From an uncultured Lachnospiraceae bacterium (GTDB lineage Bacteria > Bacillota > Clostridia > Lachnospirales > Lachnospiraceae): a stretch of 64,000 nt of DNA. Location: assembly GCA_947245585.1 (NCBI GenBank), contig CAMXPV010000021.1, positions 1 to 64,000 on the forward strand, given 5' to 3'. The notes below the pieces were generated by a model that had not been told where the DNA came from, made no database searches, and was given only the letters and a program-made list of their open reading frames with translations. Positions 18,537-26,909 of this stretch are shown piece after piece; positions within the stretch are counted from its first letter, which is position 1; the number at the start of each line of letters is the position of its first letter. Both the position numbers and the translations under genes were made by a program.

Positions 18537-18945
18537 GCTGCATCTGAAAGTCTTTGTCCGTAGCAGCACGTTTTAAGTCGTCAAATCTGTTCAGATTGAT
18601 CAGAATAGAGTTGAGAGTATTGATGCGGGTTTCACCTTCGATTCTGCCTTCGATTCTGCCCTCGTTACGAATTTTTTCCATTATTTCACACATAACCTGT
18701 TGTCCCTCCTCTGTCTCTTTGTACCGGCGCTTACTGCCGGAGGTGACGGGAAATTTGCTGTTATATGCAGCATCCTCGACAAATACTTCCATCAGTTCCG
18801 ATATTTCGGAACCGTCCTTTACTTTGGCGTTGACGTAAACTTCTTCAGACCCATTATCGACAACTTTCCCTGTTTCCCTTATGACACGATCCACATGGTA
18901 TAGGGAGCCTACGACATCAAAGAGTTGCCGTTTTATGCCTTTTAG
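18505..18945 (-). pseudogene. C-terminal remnant of a PD-(D/E)XK (Rpn-like) transposase-family gene
   Basis: The frame encodes the C-terminal third of the family: LYHVDRVIRETGK, EEVYVNAKVKDGSEIS, then a KETEEGQQVMCEIMEKIRNEG block and a degenerate GRIEGRIEGE repeat before the end. The nuclease core is missing. The frame is open back to a TAG at 18946-18948, with no suitable start; the ATG at 18894 lies inside conserved sequence. It is a 5'-deleted copy, from a different subfamily than the intact protein at 12350. Confidence 0.7.
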
Positions 18946-18972
18946 CTATCTAATATCATTTAATATAGGTAT

Positions 18973-19002
18973 TAGACATTTTAACTTTCTGTAGATTATA
19001 AT
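18973..19002 (+). promoter_or_regulatory. Promoter of the exported flavodoxin cluster
   Basis: TAGACA at 18973-18978, an 18-base spacer, and TATAAT at 18997-19002. The predicted start of transcription falls on the hairpin at 19005-19026. Confidence 0.6.
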
Positions 19003-19004
19003 GT

Positions 19005-19033
19005 AGGTGTCCTGAAAAGGGCACCTGTTTTTT
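19005..19033 (+). terminator. Hairpin plus T-run placed at the transcription start
   Basis: AGGTGTCC (19005-19012) pairs with GGGCACCT (19019-19026) and is followed by GTTTTTT. It has terminator form but begins only two bases after the -10 box, so it may instead be a 5'-end stabilising hairpin, an operator or an attenuator. Confidence 0.5.
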
Positions 19034-19068
19034 CGGAAAAATGACTAATAACCGGGGAGGAAATGAAG

Positions 19069-20616
19069 ATGAAATCGGGCCGAAAAGCGAAGATCATAAC
19101 ATTAATGGTAACGATTGTCTGCCTGGCAGCGGTTGGAACGGGCATTTATTTTCTGAACGGGGAGCGGTCAGGCCAAAAGAATCCGCCGCAGGATAAACCG
19201 GCAGAGATTCCTAATGCGGATTCGGCGGGGGATGCCGTTGAGATGCCCGTTGAAGAACCGGACGAAGATAACGAAAGAAAGGCGGAAGAAAGTGTGGAAG
19301 CGGGGACAGTAGATGATCATTTTGTTTTGTTGAAGGGCGGTTCCTTTGTTATGGGCAGTCCCGCAGAGGAACGACAGCGGCAGGAGGATGAAACGCAGCA
19401 TAACGTGACGGTGGGCAGCTTTTATATGGCCCCCTGTGAGGTAACACAGGAAGAGTATGAAGCGGTCATGGGAGAAAATCCTAGTTTTTTTGATGGAGAG
19501 AATCTTCCGGTAGAAAATGTGACATGGTATGACGCCATTGCATATTGCAATCGGTTGAGTGAGAACCGCGGTCTGACACCAGTCTATGCGGTGGAAGACA
19601 ATGTGGTAAGTTGGGATCGGGGCGCAAACGGCTATCGGCTTCCGACCGAGGCTGAATGGGAATATGCCGCCCGTGGAGGAACGGACACCATTTATCATTT
19701 CGGGAATCAGGTGCACAGCGATTATGCAAATTTTGAGGGCAGTTATCCGTATCTGATTGAAGAAAACTATGTGTCGCACAAAAATCCGGAGGTTGTTACG
19801 AGCCAAAACCGCGGGACAACGATTGCGGTGAATGAACTTGCGCCGAATGCTTTTGGTTTATATCATATGCATGGAAATGTGGCGGAGTGGTGCTTCGATT
19901 ATTATGGGGAATATGATGTGGCAAATAGTGTGAATCCAACAGGGGCGGGCAACGGTTCTCTGCGTGTCAACCGTGGCGGCAGCTACAATGACTTTGGAAA
20001 GCATCTGCGCAGTGCTTACCGCAGTGCCGCGAATCCTTTTGACGCAGACCAGAATCTGGGATTTCGTATCTGTCGCAATGCGGAAGTGACGGACGAAGTG
20101 GTGACGACAACATATTCATTGGATATTACGATTCCTGAGAATCCGAAAATCCTGATTGCATACTTCTCCTATTCCGGCAATACAAAAAACGCGGCGGAAA
20201 TCATCCGGGAAAAAACGGGAGCGGATCTGTTTGAGATTACGATGGAGAATCCCTATAATGGTAATATCTATGATGTATCACAGTATGATCTGATGAATGA
20301 AATCCACCCGGCGCTTTCCTCCCATGTGGAGAATATGGGGCAGTATGATGTGATCCTGTTAGGCTATCCTACATGGTGGGCAACCATGCCGATGCCGGTG
20401 TACTCGTTCCTCGAGGAATATGATTTTAGCGGAAAGACGATCGTTTCTTTCAGCTCTCACGGCGGCACGATGTTTGGAGACAGCGTTTCTGATCTCTCTA
20501 AAATGGTTCCGAACGCCTATGTGGGTGTTGGCTTTGAGTTCAATTATTCCGGCGGCAGCGGGCTTTCCGATGAGATTTCTCAGTGGCTTGCGGCAAGCGG
20601 TATTCGGGAGCAATAA
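19069..20616 (+). CDS. Membrane-anchored fusion of an FGE/SUMF1-like domain and a flavodoxin
   Basis: A protein of 515 residues: a signal-anchor helix (about 8-28), an acidic linker (about 32-82), an FGE-sulfatase/SUMF1-fold domain (about 86-343; GGSFVMGSP, YRLPTEAEWEYAARGG, HGNVAEWC, RVNRGGSY, GFRICR) and a C-terminal flavodoxin (about 360-515) with the FMN-phosphate loop SYSGNTKN and YPTWWATMPMP. The SUMF1 core lacks the active-site cysteines of true formylglycine-generating enzymes (NRGGSYNDFG where they have Cys), so it is more likely a binding domain. Both domains should face outward. GGGGAGG at 19054-19060 places the start at 19069 rather than at ATG 19063. The next gene begins two bases after the stop. 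Confidence 0.85.
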   Translation: MKSGRKAKIITLMVTIVCLAAVGTGIYFLNGERSGQKNPPQDKPAEIPNADSAGDAVEMPVEEPDEDNERKAEESVEAGTVDDHFVLLKGGSFVMGSPAEERQRQEDETQHNVTVGSFYMAPCEVTQEEYEAVMGENPSFFDGENLPVENVTWYDAIAYCNRLSENRGLTPVYAVEDNVVSWDRGANGYRLPTEAEWEYAARGGTDTIYHFGNQVHSDYANFEGSYPYLIEENYVSHKNPEVVTSQNRGTTIAVNELAPNAFGLYHMHGNVAEWCFDYYGEYDVANSVNPTGAGNGSLRVNRGGSYNDFGKHLRSAYRSAANPFDADQNLGFRICRNAEVTDEVVTTTYSLDITIPENPKILIAYFSYSGNTKNAAEIIREKTGADLFEITMENPYNGNIYDVSQYDLMNEIHPALSSHVENMGQYDVILLGYPTWWATMPMPVYSFLEEYDFSGKTIVSFSSHGGTMFGDSVSDLSKMVPNAYVGVGFEFNYSGGSGLSDEISQWLAASGIREQ

Positions 20617-20618
20617 CG

Positions 20619-21278
20619 ATGAAAAGATATGGCAAGATATTGACGGATATCGTAATGCTCGTTCTGTTCCTGTACCTGATGCGTTATCATCCGGGTATGG
20701 GACTGCGGCTCCATGCGATATTGGGCATTGTATTATTTGTACTGTTTATTCTGCACCATTTCCTGAACAGGAAGTGGTATGCAGTCCTGTTCAAAGGGCA
20801 GTATCGCTTCCACAGGATATTGCTGACGGTTTTTGATTTTCTGCTGCTTTTTGCAATGTTGGCGATGATGGTCAGTTCCTTTATGATCTCCGGACTGGCC
20901 TTTCCGATTTCTTTTTTACCGGTGGCTTTTTACTGGCGGGACATCCATGTGATGTCCACAGCATGGGGATTTATGCTGATGGCGTTTCATCTGGGACTGC
21001 ATTTGCATGGCTTTCTCTCAAAAATAGAGTCCAAAATGGGGGAAACGATTTTTGGATATGTCGTTTACTTATTGGAGCTGTTGGTATTGGGAGGCGGAAT
21101 ATATGGGTTTTTGCAAAGCGGTTTATGGAGTGATATGCGGATGATACCGCAGAGCCTGCCGCCGCTTCCTGATTTGCTTTTTTATGTGGAATATATGGGA
21201 ATTATCGGAGGCATGGGCGTGGCGGTACATGGTTTACTAGGGGCAGTTCAAAAAAGAAAAATTGTTATAAAAAATTGA
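20619..21278 (+). CDS. DUF4405-like integral membrane protein, possible heme-b carrier
   Basis: A protein of 220 residues with about six hydrophobic helices. Histidines lie within or at the ends of helices (LHAILGIVLF, LHHFLNRKWY, DIHVMSTAW, MAFHLGLHLHGF), the pattern of cytochrome-b-like DUF4405 proteins that bind heme. Its placement two bases after one exported flavodoxin gene and 43 bases before another suggests that it passes electrons across the membrane to them. That role is inferred; heme binding is not shown. The start at 20619 is supported by GGGAG at 20606-20610; a longer frame from 20583 lies inside the previous gene. Confidence 0.7.
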   Translation: MKRYGKILTDIVMLVLFLYLMRYHPGMGLRLHAILGIVLFVLFILHHFLNRKWYAVLFKGQYRFHRILLTVFDFLLLFAMLAMMVSSFMISGLAFPISFLPVAFYWRDIHVMSTAWGFMLMAFHLGLHLHGFLSKIESKMGETIFGYVVYLLELLVLGGGIYGFLQSGLWSDMRMIPQSLPPLPDLLFYVEYMGIIGGMGVAVHGLLGAVQKRKIVIKN

Positions 21279-21321
21279 AAGAGGCGCAGAACGCTTCGGA
21301 ATGGAGGAAAGGAGGAAGTAT

Positions 21322-22416
21322 ATGAAAAGATTAGCGGTAAGTATGTTTGTAATGGGAATGCTGATGTTTCAGACAGCCTGCGGGAGCCAGTCTACAGGAG
21401 AAGAGTCGGCAAAAGCAGCCGTGGAAAGTGTCGAAAACGCAGCCGAGACGGAAACGAATATCGGAGAGGAAATACAAGTGGCAGAAAATGCGGAAACGGA
21501 AGAAAAAGATGCAGATACGGAGGATATGACAATGAAGATTACGGCAGGAGACACAACGTTTACGGCAGCGCTTGCAGAAAATTCTTCTGCGGAGGCATTG
21601 AAGGAGCTGCTTGCAGGGGGGCCGTTGACCATTCAAATGAGTGATTATGCAAGCATGGAGAAGGTAGGGCCAGTTGGAACAGACCTTCCGAGAAATGATG
21701 AGCAGATTGATGCGGATGCGGGAGATATCATTCTCTATCAGGGAAATTCTCTGGTGATTTACTATGGCACAAACTCCTGGAATTTTACCAGAATCGGTAA
21801 GATTCAGGATGTGACAAAGGAGGAACTTTTAGAGGCATTTGGAGATGGCGATGTGACGGTTACCTTTTCGCTGGGATCGGAAGAAAGTGGTATAATAAAG
21901 GAGGCGGATGAAACAGAGGCAAAGACAAAGGCGTTGGTCGTTTATTTTTCGGCTACGGGAAACACAGAGGCAGTTGCGGAGACATTGGCCGGATTACAGG
22001 ATGCCGATTTATACGAAATTGTGCCGGAACAGCCTTATACGGACGAAGATCTGAATTACAGAGACAACGCCACCCGCGCGACGGTCAAGCAGAATGACCC
22101 GGAGGCCCGTCCTGCCATACAGGGCAGTATACCGGATTTTGAGCAGTATGGGGTCGTCTATGTGGGCTTTCCGATCTGGTGGAGTGATATGCCGCGAATT
22201 TTGTATACATTTTTTGATACCTATGATTTCAGTGGAAAGACGATCGCGCCGTTTTGTACTAGCGGCGGCAGCGGGCTTTCGGGAACACCGGAGACGATTG
22301 CCGAGTTGGAAGCGGACGCGGTGGAGCTTGACGGTCTTCACATCAGCGGTTCCTCAGTAAGCAACGCAGAAAAGAGTGTGTCAGAGTGGCTCGATGAGAT
22401 TGGAATGGCTAAATAG
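21322..22416 (+). CDS. Exported lipoprotein: cyclophilin-like domain fused to flavodoxin
   Basis: A protein of 364 residues. The signal peptide has a lipoprotein-type Cys20 (FQTAC), though the residue at -3 is unusual. An acidic linker follows, then a cyclophilin-like beta-barrel (about 72-190; DIILYQGNSLVIYYG) and a Flavodoxin_4 domain (about 205-364) with the FMN-phosphate loop FSATGNTEAV, GFPIWWSDMPR and CTSGGSGLSG. Many cytoplasmic proteins carry these two domains together, but here the N-terminus sends them outside. AAGGAGGA at 21309-21316 selects the ATG at 21322 over 21301. It probably forms one operon with the genes on either side. Confidence 0.85.
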   Translation: MKRLAVSMFVMGMLMFQTACGSQSTGEESAKAAVESVENAAETETNIGEEIQVAENAETEEKDADTEDMTMKITAGDTTFTAALAENSSAEALKELLAGGPLTIQMSDYASMEKVGPVGTDLPRNDEQIDADAGDIILYQGNSLVIYYGTNSWNFTRIGKIQDVTKEELLEAFGDGDVTVTFSLGSEESGIIKEADETEAKTKALVVYFSATGNTEAVAETLAGLQDADLYEIVPEQPYTDEDLNYRDNATRATVKQNDPEARPAIQGSIPDFEQYGVVYVGFPIWWSDMPRILYTFFDTYDFSGKTIAPFCTSGGSGLSGTPETIAELEADAVELDGLHISGSSVSNAEKSVSEWLDEIGMAK

Positions 22417-22426
22417 GAGGCAGCAT

Positions 22427-23464
22427 ATGAAATATACGACGTTAGGGAACTCGGATTTGAACGTATCCCGTATCTGTATGGGGTGCATGGGGTTTGGCGA
22501 TGCGGGGAACGGACAGCATTCGTGGACGCTTGACGAGGAGCATTCCCGCGAGATCATCCGGCATGGACTGGAGCTTGGCGTTAATTTTTTTGACACGGCA
22601 ATCGGTTATCAGAGCGGCACAAGCGAACAGTATGTGGGGAGAGCATTGCGGGATTTTGCGAAACGTGGCGAGGCGGTTGTGGCGACAAAATTTCTGCCCC
22701 GCACACAGGACGATATCGCGGCGGGAATTACAGGGCAGCAGCATATTGAGCGCATGATAAATAAGAGCCTTGAAAATCTCGGCATGAATTATGTGGATTT
22801 ATATATTTATCATATGTGGGATTATCAGACACCGCTTTATGATATTATGGAAGGGTTAAATAATATCGTTAAGGCGGGAAAAACAAGATATATCGGCATT
22901 TCCAACTGCTTTGCATGGCAGCTTGCAAAGGCGAACGCATTGGCGGAAAAAGAAGGCTTTGCAAAGTTTATCTCCGTTCAGGGGCATTATAACCTGATTT
23001 TCCGGGAGGAGGAGCGGGAGATGGTAAAGCTGTGTGAGCAAGACCACATTGCCATGACACCCTACAGCGCACTGGCAGGGGGACGATTGTCAAAAGCTCC
23101 CGGAGAAACTTCAAAGCGTCTGGAGGAGGATAGCTATGCGAAAGGTAAGTATGATGCGACTGCGGCTCAGGACGGTGCGATCATCGGGCGCGTAATGGAG
23201 TTGGCAAAAAAACACGGCGTATCCATGACGGAAATCTCCCTTGCATGGCTTTTGTCAAAAGTAACGGCCCCGGTAGTTGGGGCGACGAAACTGCATCATA
23301 TGGAAGGGGCGGCCAAAGCGGTGGATCTCGTGCTCACGGAGGAAGAAAGCGCATATTTGGAAGAACCCTATGTTCCCCATGCACTCGTGGGCGTTATGGC
23401 GCAAAATACCGCAGCGGCATCAAAAGAAAGACATGTTTGGTCAACGGGAAACCAAAAAATATAG
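22427..23464 (+). CDS. Aldo/keto reductase
   Basis: A 345-residue NADPH-dependent oxidoreductase of the AKR/YhdN-like (tas) group. The (beta/alpha)8 catalytic tetrad is visible: Asp in FFDTAIGY, Tyr in the same motif, Lys in ATKFLP and His in YIYHMWD. It lies 10 bases after the flavodoxin lipoprotein behind TAGGAGG (22414-22420). It has no signal peptide, so it is cytoplasmic. The substrate is unknown. In related Clostridia such reductases are found beside flavodoxin and CMD genes in loci switched on by electrophiles. Confidence 0.9.
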   Translation: MKYTTLGNSDLNVSRICMGCMGFGDAGNGQHSWTLDEEHSREIIRHGLELGVNFFDTAIGYQSGTSEQYVGRALRDFAKRGEAVVATKFLPRTQDDIAAGITGQQHIERMINKSLENLGMNYVDLYIYHMWDYQTPLYDIMEGLNNIVKAGKTRYIGISNCFAWQLAKANALAEKEGFAKFISVQGHYNLIFREEEREMVKLCEQDHIAMTPYSALAGGRLSKAPGETSKRLEEDSYAKGKYDATAAQDGAIIGRVMELAKKHGVSMTEISLAWLLSKVTAPVVGATKLHHMEGAAKAVDLVLTEEESAYLEEPYVPHALVGVMAQNTAAASKERHVWSTGNQKI

Positions 23465-23500
23465 GCAAGAAATAAATGGAAAGATAAGGAGGAAAACAGG

Positions 23501-23827
23501 ATGGTAAAACAGACAGCAGGCAGGGATCAGCTTGGGGAATTTGCTCCGAAATTCGCACAGTTAAACGACGATGTGTTATTTGGAGAGGTATGGAGCAGGG
23601 AAGAAAAACTTTCTTTAAGGGACCGCTCCCTTGTAACGGTGGTATCGCTGATGGCGCAGGGACTGGTGGACTCTTCCTTTCAGTATCATTTGATGAGCGC
23701 AAAAAATAACGGAATTACCAAAGAGGAAATTGCGGAAATTTTAACCCACGCGGCATTTTACGCCGGATGGCCGAAAGCATGGGCGGCTTTTAAGATGGCG
23801 AAAGAGGTGTGGACGGAGGAGGGATAA
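23501..23827 (+). CDS. Carboxymuconolactone decarboxylase (CMD) family protein
   Basis: A 108-residue alpha-helical CMD-fold protein with the typical EVWSREEKLSLRDRSLVTV and ITKEEIAEILTHAAFYAGWPKAW motifs. It lacks the CxxC of AhpD-type peroxidase partners, so the activity is uncertain. It shares the operon with the aldo-keto reductase (36-base gap) and abuts the AraC gene. Confidence 0.88.
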   Translation: MVKQTAGRDQLGEFAPKFAQLNDDVLFGEVWSREEKLSLRDRSLVTVVSLMAQGLVDSSFQYHLMSAKNNGITKEEIAEILTHAAFYAGWPKAWAAFKMAKEVWTEEG

Positions 23828-24688
23828 ATGTATTGCCCAATAACAGCAACGCCTTTTCAAAGAGACCGTTATTATACGGAGATAGTTCCCTGTAAGGAAC
23901 TGCGGCCTTACATCAGATGCTATTGGGGGACGGAAGAGGCGCGTATCCGAGAGCAAAAGAAACCTGTGTCAAAGCTTGTAATTCCGGACACCTGCGCAGA
24001 TATTATTTATAACATAGATGATACGGCGCATACTGTGTCAGGGGGATTTTGCGGCATTAATGATCACAGTTTTTATGCTATTGAAGGGAAAAATGCCGAA
24101 CATGCAACGGCGACGTTTGCCATTCGGTTTTATGCGTGGAGCGCGTATGCGTTTGGTGAAGATACCTTGCGGTTTACCTTGAACGGATATTTTAGGGTGG
24201 GGTTCTTTTTCGAATGGTTGGACAGAATACTTCGTCCAAAATTACTGGAGCTGAAAACCCTGCAGGAAAAAGCGGCTTTTGTGGAGGAACTGCTGCTTAA
24301 AAGATTGGCTGACAGAAGAGAAAATAAGACGATTGACAGGGTGATCCCGTATATGATAGCGAACAGGGGCGCTTTGGAAATATCCGATTTGGCAAAGGAA
24401 TTTTTTGTAAGCACAAGGCAGTTGGAGCGTTTATTTCATGAGTATATTGGCCTTACGCCAAAGAAGCTCAGCAATTTAATACGGTATCAGCTTTTATGGA
24501 GGGATATCGTATGTGAAAAGGATTTTAACATTTTAAACGGCGTTCACAAATACGGATATGTGGATCAGGCCCATTTACAACGCGAATTTAAAAGGTATCA
24601 TTCCATGGATATCCAGAGCGCGAAAATCTTGGCGTTAAAAAATGTCGGAAATATACAAGACACTTTACCGCAGCCCATGGTAAAATGA
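23828..24688 (+). CDS. AraC-family transcriptional regulator
   Basis: A protein of 286 residues. The N-terminal cupin-like/DUF6597 sensing domain (about 1-170) is followed by two HTH motifs (about 185-285), including ISDLAKEFFVSTRQLERLF and YVDQAHLQREFKRY. It starts on the base after the CMD stop codon, so it is translated with the cluster and is a likely local regulator of the flavodoxin/AKR/CMD genes. The inducer is unknown. Confidence 0.88.
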   Translation: MYCPITATPFQRDRYYTEIVPCKELRPYIRCYWGTEEARIREQKKPVSKLVIPDTCADIIYNIDDTAHTVSGGFCGINDHSFYAIEGKNAEHATATFAIRFYAWSAYAFGEDTLRFTLNGYFRVGFFFEWLDRILRPKLLELKTLQEKAAFVEELLLKRLADRRENKTIDRVIPYMIANRGALEISDLAKEFFVSTRQLERLFHEYIGLTPKKLSNLIRYQLLWRDIVCEKDFNILNGVHKYGYVDQAHLQREFKRYHSMDIQSAKILALKNVGNIQDTLPQPMVK

Positions 24689-24726
24689 TTTCAAATTTTC
24701 TAAAGAAGGAAAGGAATGAGAAATCG

Positions 24727-25485
24727 ATGAAATACGGGTGTACACTGATTGCGGTGCGCGATATGGAAAAGTCGCTGCAATTTTATAAGGATTTGTTTGG
24801 GCAGGAAGTTGTTTTGGATTTGGGCGAAAATAAAACGCTGACCTGTGGGCTGGGACTTCAGAAGGATTTCGATCAGCTAGCAGGCTTTGCGGCGGATACC
24901 ATGAAGTTCCGTTCCAATACTATGGAATTATATTTTGAGACAGAGGATTTTGATGGATTTATGAGCCTGTTGGATACATATCCGCAGGTGGAAAGGCTTC
25001 ACGAGCCGAAAACATATCCATGGCTCCAAAGGGGAATCCATATTTTTGATCCGGACGGGCATCTGATAGAGGTTTCCGAAAGTATGTATTCCGTTGCCTG
25101 TAAGCAGTTTGCGGAAGGCAGGGACATTGAAGAAACCTCCGCATTGATTATGCATCCGACAGATTTGGTTGGGTCATGGTATGAAAAATATCAGGCGGAC
25201 AGACAGGCGCTTTTCAGCGTATGTGGCACAGATTGCAGCGCGTGCTATTGCTTTGGGAAAATGTGTAACGGCTGTAATGCCAGTGAGGGAAAGGTATTTC
25301 ATGTGCCGGAGGGCAAAGCCCGCCCGATTTACGACTGCGTGAGAAACACGAAAAGTATGCATAACTGCGGACAGTGCGGCGAGGTTCCGTGCAAAATCTG
25401 GCTTGCGACCAGAGACCCGAAATATTCTGATGAGGAATTTAAGGAAAATGTGGCGATGAGAGTGCAGGCATTGCGGAAGGAGTAG
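24727..25485 (+). CDS. Fusion of a VOC (glyoxalase) domain and a cysteine-rich DUF3795 domain
   Basis: A protein of 252 residues. Residues 1-120 are a single VOC domain (YGCTLIAVRDMEKSLQFYKD start, DPDGHLIEVSES end). Residues about 160-250 form a DUF3795-like zinc- or iron-binding module with many cysteines (CGTDCSACYC, CNGCNA, NCGQCGEVPCKIW). The two are usually separate genes. The first in-frame ATG is 24685, overlapping the AraC stop, but the VOC domain begins at 24727, where AAGGAAAGGA is nearby. Function unknown; possibly metal-linked detoxification or sensing. Confidence 0.75.
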   Translation: MKYGCTLIAVRDMEKSLQFYKDLFGQEVVLDLGENKTLTCGLGLQKDFDQLAGFAADTMKFRSNTMELYFETEDFDGFMSLLDTYPQVERLHEPKTYPWLQRGIHIFDPDGHLIEVSESMYSVACKQFAEGRDIEETSALIMHPTDLVGSWYEKYQADRQALFSVCGTDCSACYCFGKMCNGCNASEGKVFHVPEGKARPIYDCVRNTKSMHNCGQCGEVPCKIWLATRDPKYSDEEFKENVAMRVQALRKE

Positions 25486-25492
25486 GGCGGTT

Positions 25493-25810
25493 ATGGCGAA
25501 CAACAAAGAACTTGTATCGTATATCATGGATCAGTTATCCGACTTGGGGGAGATCCGAAATATTCCCATGATGGGAGGATATATTTTTTATTACAGAGAG
25601 CGGATATTTGGCGGAATCTATGGCAGCGGTTTTCTTGTAAAAATAACGGAGACAAGTAAAAGGTACATGCCGGACAGTGTGCCGGAACCTCCATACGAGG
25701 GGGCGAAGCCAATGTTACCTGTAACGATTTTGGAAGATCGGGAGGCGCTGCAGGCGATGGTGGAAGAAATGTATCCGGAACTGCCGGAGAGGAAACCGAA
25801 AAAGAAATAA
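25493..25810 (+). CDS. TfoX N-terminal domain protein
   Basis: A 105-residue protein with only the TfoX N-terminal domain (MMGGYIFYYRERIFGGIYG and YMPDSVPEPPYEGAKPM). In gamma-proteobacteria TfoX controls competence, but the short Firmicutes versions have no known role. It starts seven bases after the previous stop and is followed at once by a terminator, so it closes the operon. Confidence 0.85.
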   Translation: MANNKELVSYIMDQLSDLGEIRNIPMMGGYIFYYRERIFGGIYGSGFLVKITETSKRYMPDSVPEPPYEGAKPMLPVTILEDREALQAMVEEMYPELPERKPKKK

Positions 25811-25822
25811 GACAAAATGAAG

Positions 25823-25856
25823 TGGAAGTGCGACAGGCACTTCCATTTGTATTTGA
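25823..25856 (+). terminator. Intrinsic terminator closing the redox cluster
   Basis: TGGAAGTGC (25823-25831) pairs perfectly with GCACTTCCA (25837-25845), followed by a T-rich tract. It partly overlaps the -35 box of the next promoter. Confidence 0.8.
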
Positions 25857-25881
25857 GAGTTACGATAAACCATGCTATAAT
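25853..25881 (+). promoter_or_regulatory. Promoter of the TPR-like gene
   Basis: TTGAGA at 25853-25858, a 17-base spacer with TGC before the -10 box, and TATAAT at 25876-25881. It is about 50 bases ahead of the ATG at 25933. Confidence 0.75.
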
Positions 25882-25932
25882 ACCTTATAAATTAAATCAG
25901 TAGAGAAAAGCAATCATGTAGAGGGGAGAAAA

Positions 25933-26823
25933 ATGAGTCGGGAAACAGAAAAAGTATTTAGAGAAATGCATAAGGCTATCGAAGGGAAAGAATTTGAGAA
26001 TGAGGAACAGGTAAATAAATTCATGGATGAATTTGTTCAAAATTTTAATAAGGGCTTGAAAGAAAATAAAAAGGCGGATTCGTATGACTATCTTAAAATG
26101 GCTGAAGACGCTGTTACGGTTGAGGAAACAATAAAGTATGCAAAGAAAGCTTTGAAGTTGGATCCATATTGTCTGGATGCAGAATATTTAATTGCACAGT
26201 CTGAGGCGGAGAGTATAGATGCTTTAATAATAAAACTGGAAAAAATAATTCGCAAGGGAGAAGAACAATTAGCAACAAGGGGGATCAGCATGGAAGAGGA
26301 TGCCGGAAGCTTTTATGGGCTTTGGGAGACAAGGCCTTACATGCGTATTCGAAAGGGTTATTTAGAACTGTTATTAGAAATGGGAAGATTTCGCATGGCA
26401 GTAGGCGAGGCGGAAGAATTGCTGCGTTTGTCTGAAAATGATAATTTGGGAGTGCGATTTTCCTTAATGGCGCTTTATTGCTATTTTGAAGATGAAAAGA
26501 ATGCGCTGAATCTTCTCGGTAGATATGAGGAGGAAAGTTCATTTATGCTGCTTCCTCTGATAGCATTATATTATAAGATGGGGAATGTCAAGAAGATGCG
26601 AAAGTACATAAAAAAATTGCAAAACAGGAATCCTGATTTGCAGAGCGCTATGGAGATGATGATGGATGCCGATCAGGAAGAGACTCTCTTGGACATTGCA
26701 AATTCGGAAATGTACAGACCCTTTTCCGGGGAAGAATTTATTCTTGCTTTTACTGAGGGCTCCTATTTGTATATGCCGATGAGATATTTTCTGGCAAAGC
26801 TTTATGAAGAAATTGCCTTATAA
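25933..26823 (+). CDS. TPR-like helical protein of unknown function
   Basis: A 296-residue, all-helical soluble protein. Segments such as VEETIKYAKKALKLDPYCLDA and the RPYMRIRKGYLELLLEMGRF region look like tetratricopeptide repeats of the ST7/SEC-associated type found in short clostridial proteins. It has no signal peptide or catalytic motif. The ribosome binding site is GAGGGGAG. Its last 20 bases overlap the start of a Fic-like scrap. The role is unknown; TPR proteins usually bind partners. Confidence 0.7.
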   Translation: MSRETEKVFREMHKAIEGKEFENEEQVNKFMDEFVQNFNKGLKENKKADSYDYLKMAEDAVTVEETIKYAKKALKLDPYCLDAEYLIAQSEAESIDALIIKLEKIIRKGEEQLATRGISMEEDAGSFYGLWETRPYMRIRKGYLELLLEMGRFRMAVGEAEELLRLSENDNLGVRFSLMALYCYFEDEKNALNLLGRYEEESSFMLLPLIALYYKMGNVKKMRKYIKKLQNRNPDLQSAMEMMMDADQEETLLDIANSEMYRPFSGEEFILAFTEGSYLYMPMRYFLAKLYEEIAL

Positions 26824-26890
26824 AGCTGATGAAACAACTTTTGAAGTGGAATATACCCATAATTCTACAGCTATTGAGGGAAATAAATAA
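26804..26890 (+). pseudogene. N-terminal scrap of a Fic/DOC-family gene
   Basis: A 28-codon frame starting MKKLPYKADETT and reaching EVEYTHNSTAIEGN, the N-terminal motif of Fic-domain proteins, then TAA. Nothing of the Fic catalytic HxFx(D/E)GNGR region follows; a terminator comes 20 bases later. I read it as the remnant of a deleted Fic gene. Confidence 0.55.
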
Positions 26891-26909
26891 AGGTTGAAGA
26901 ATCCATACG

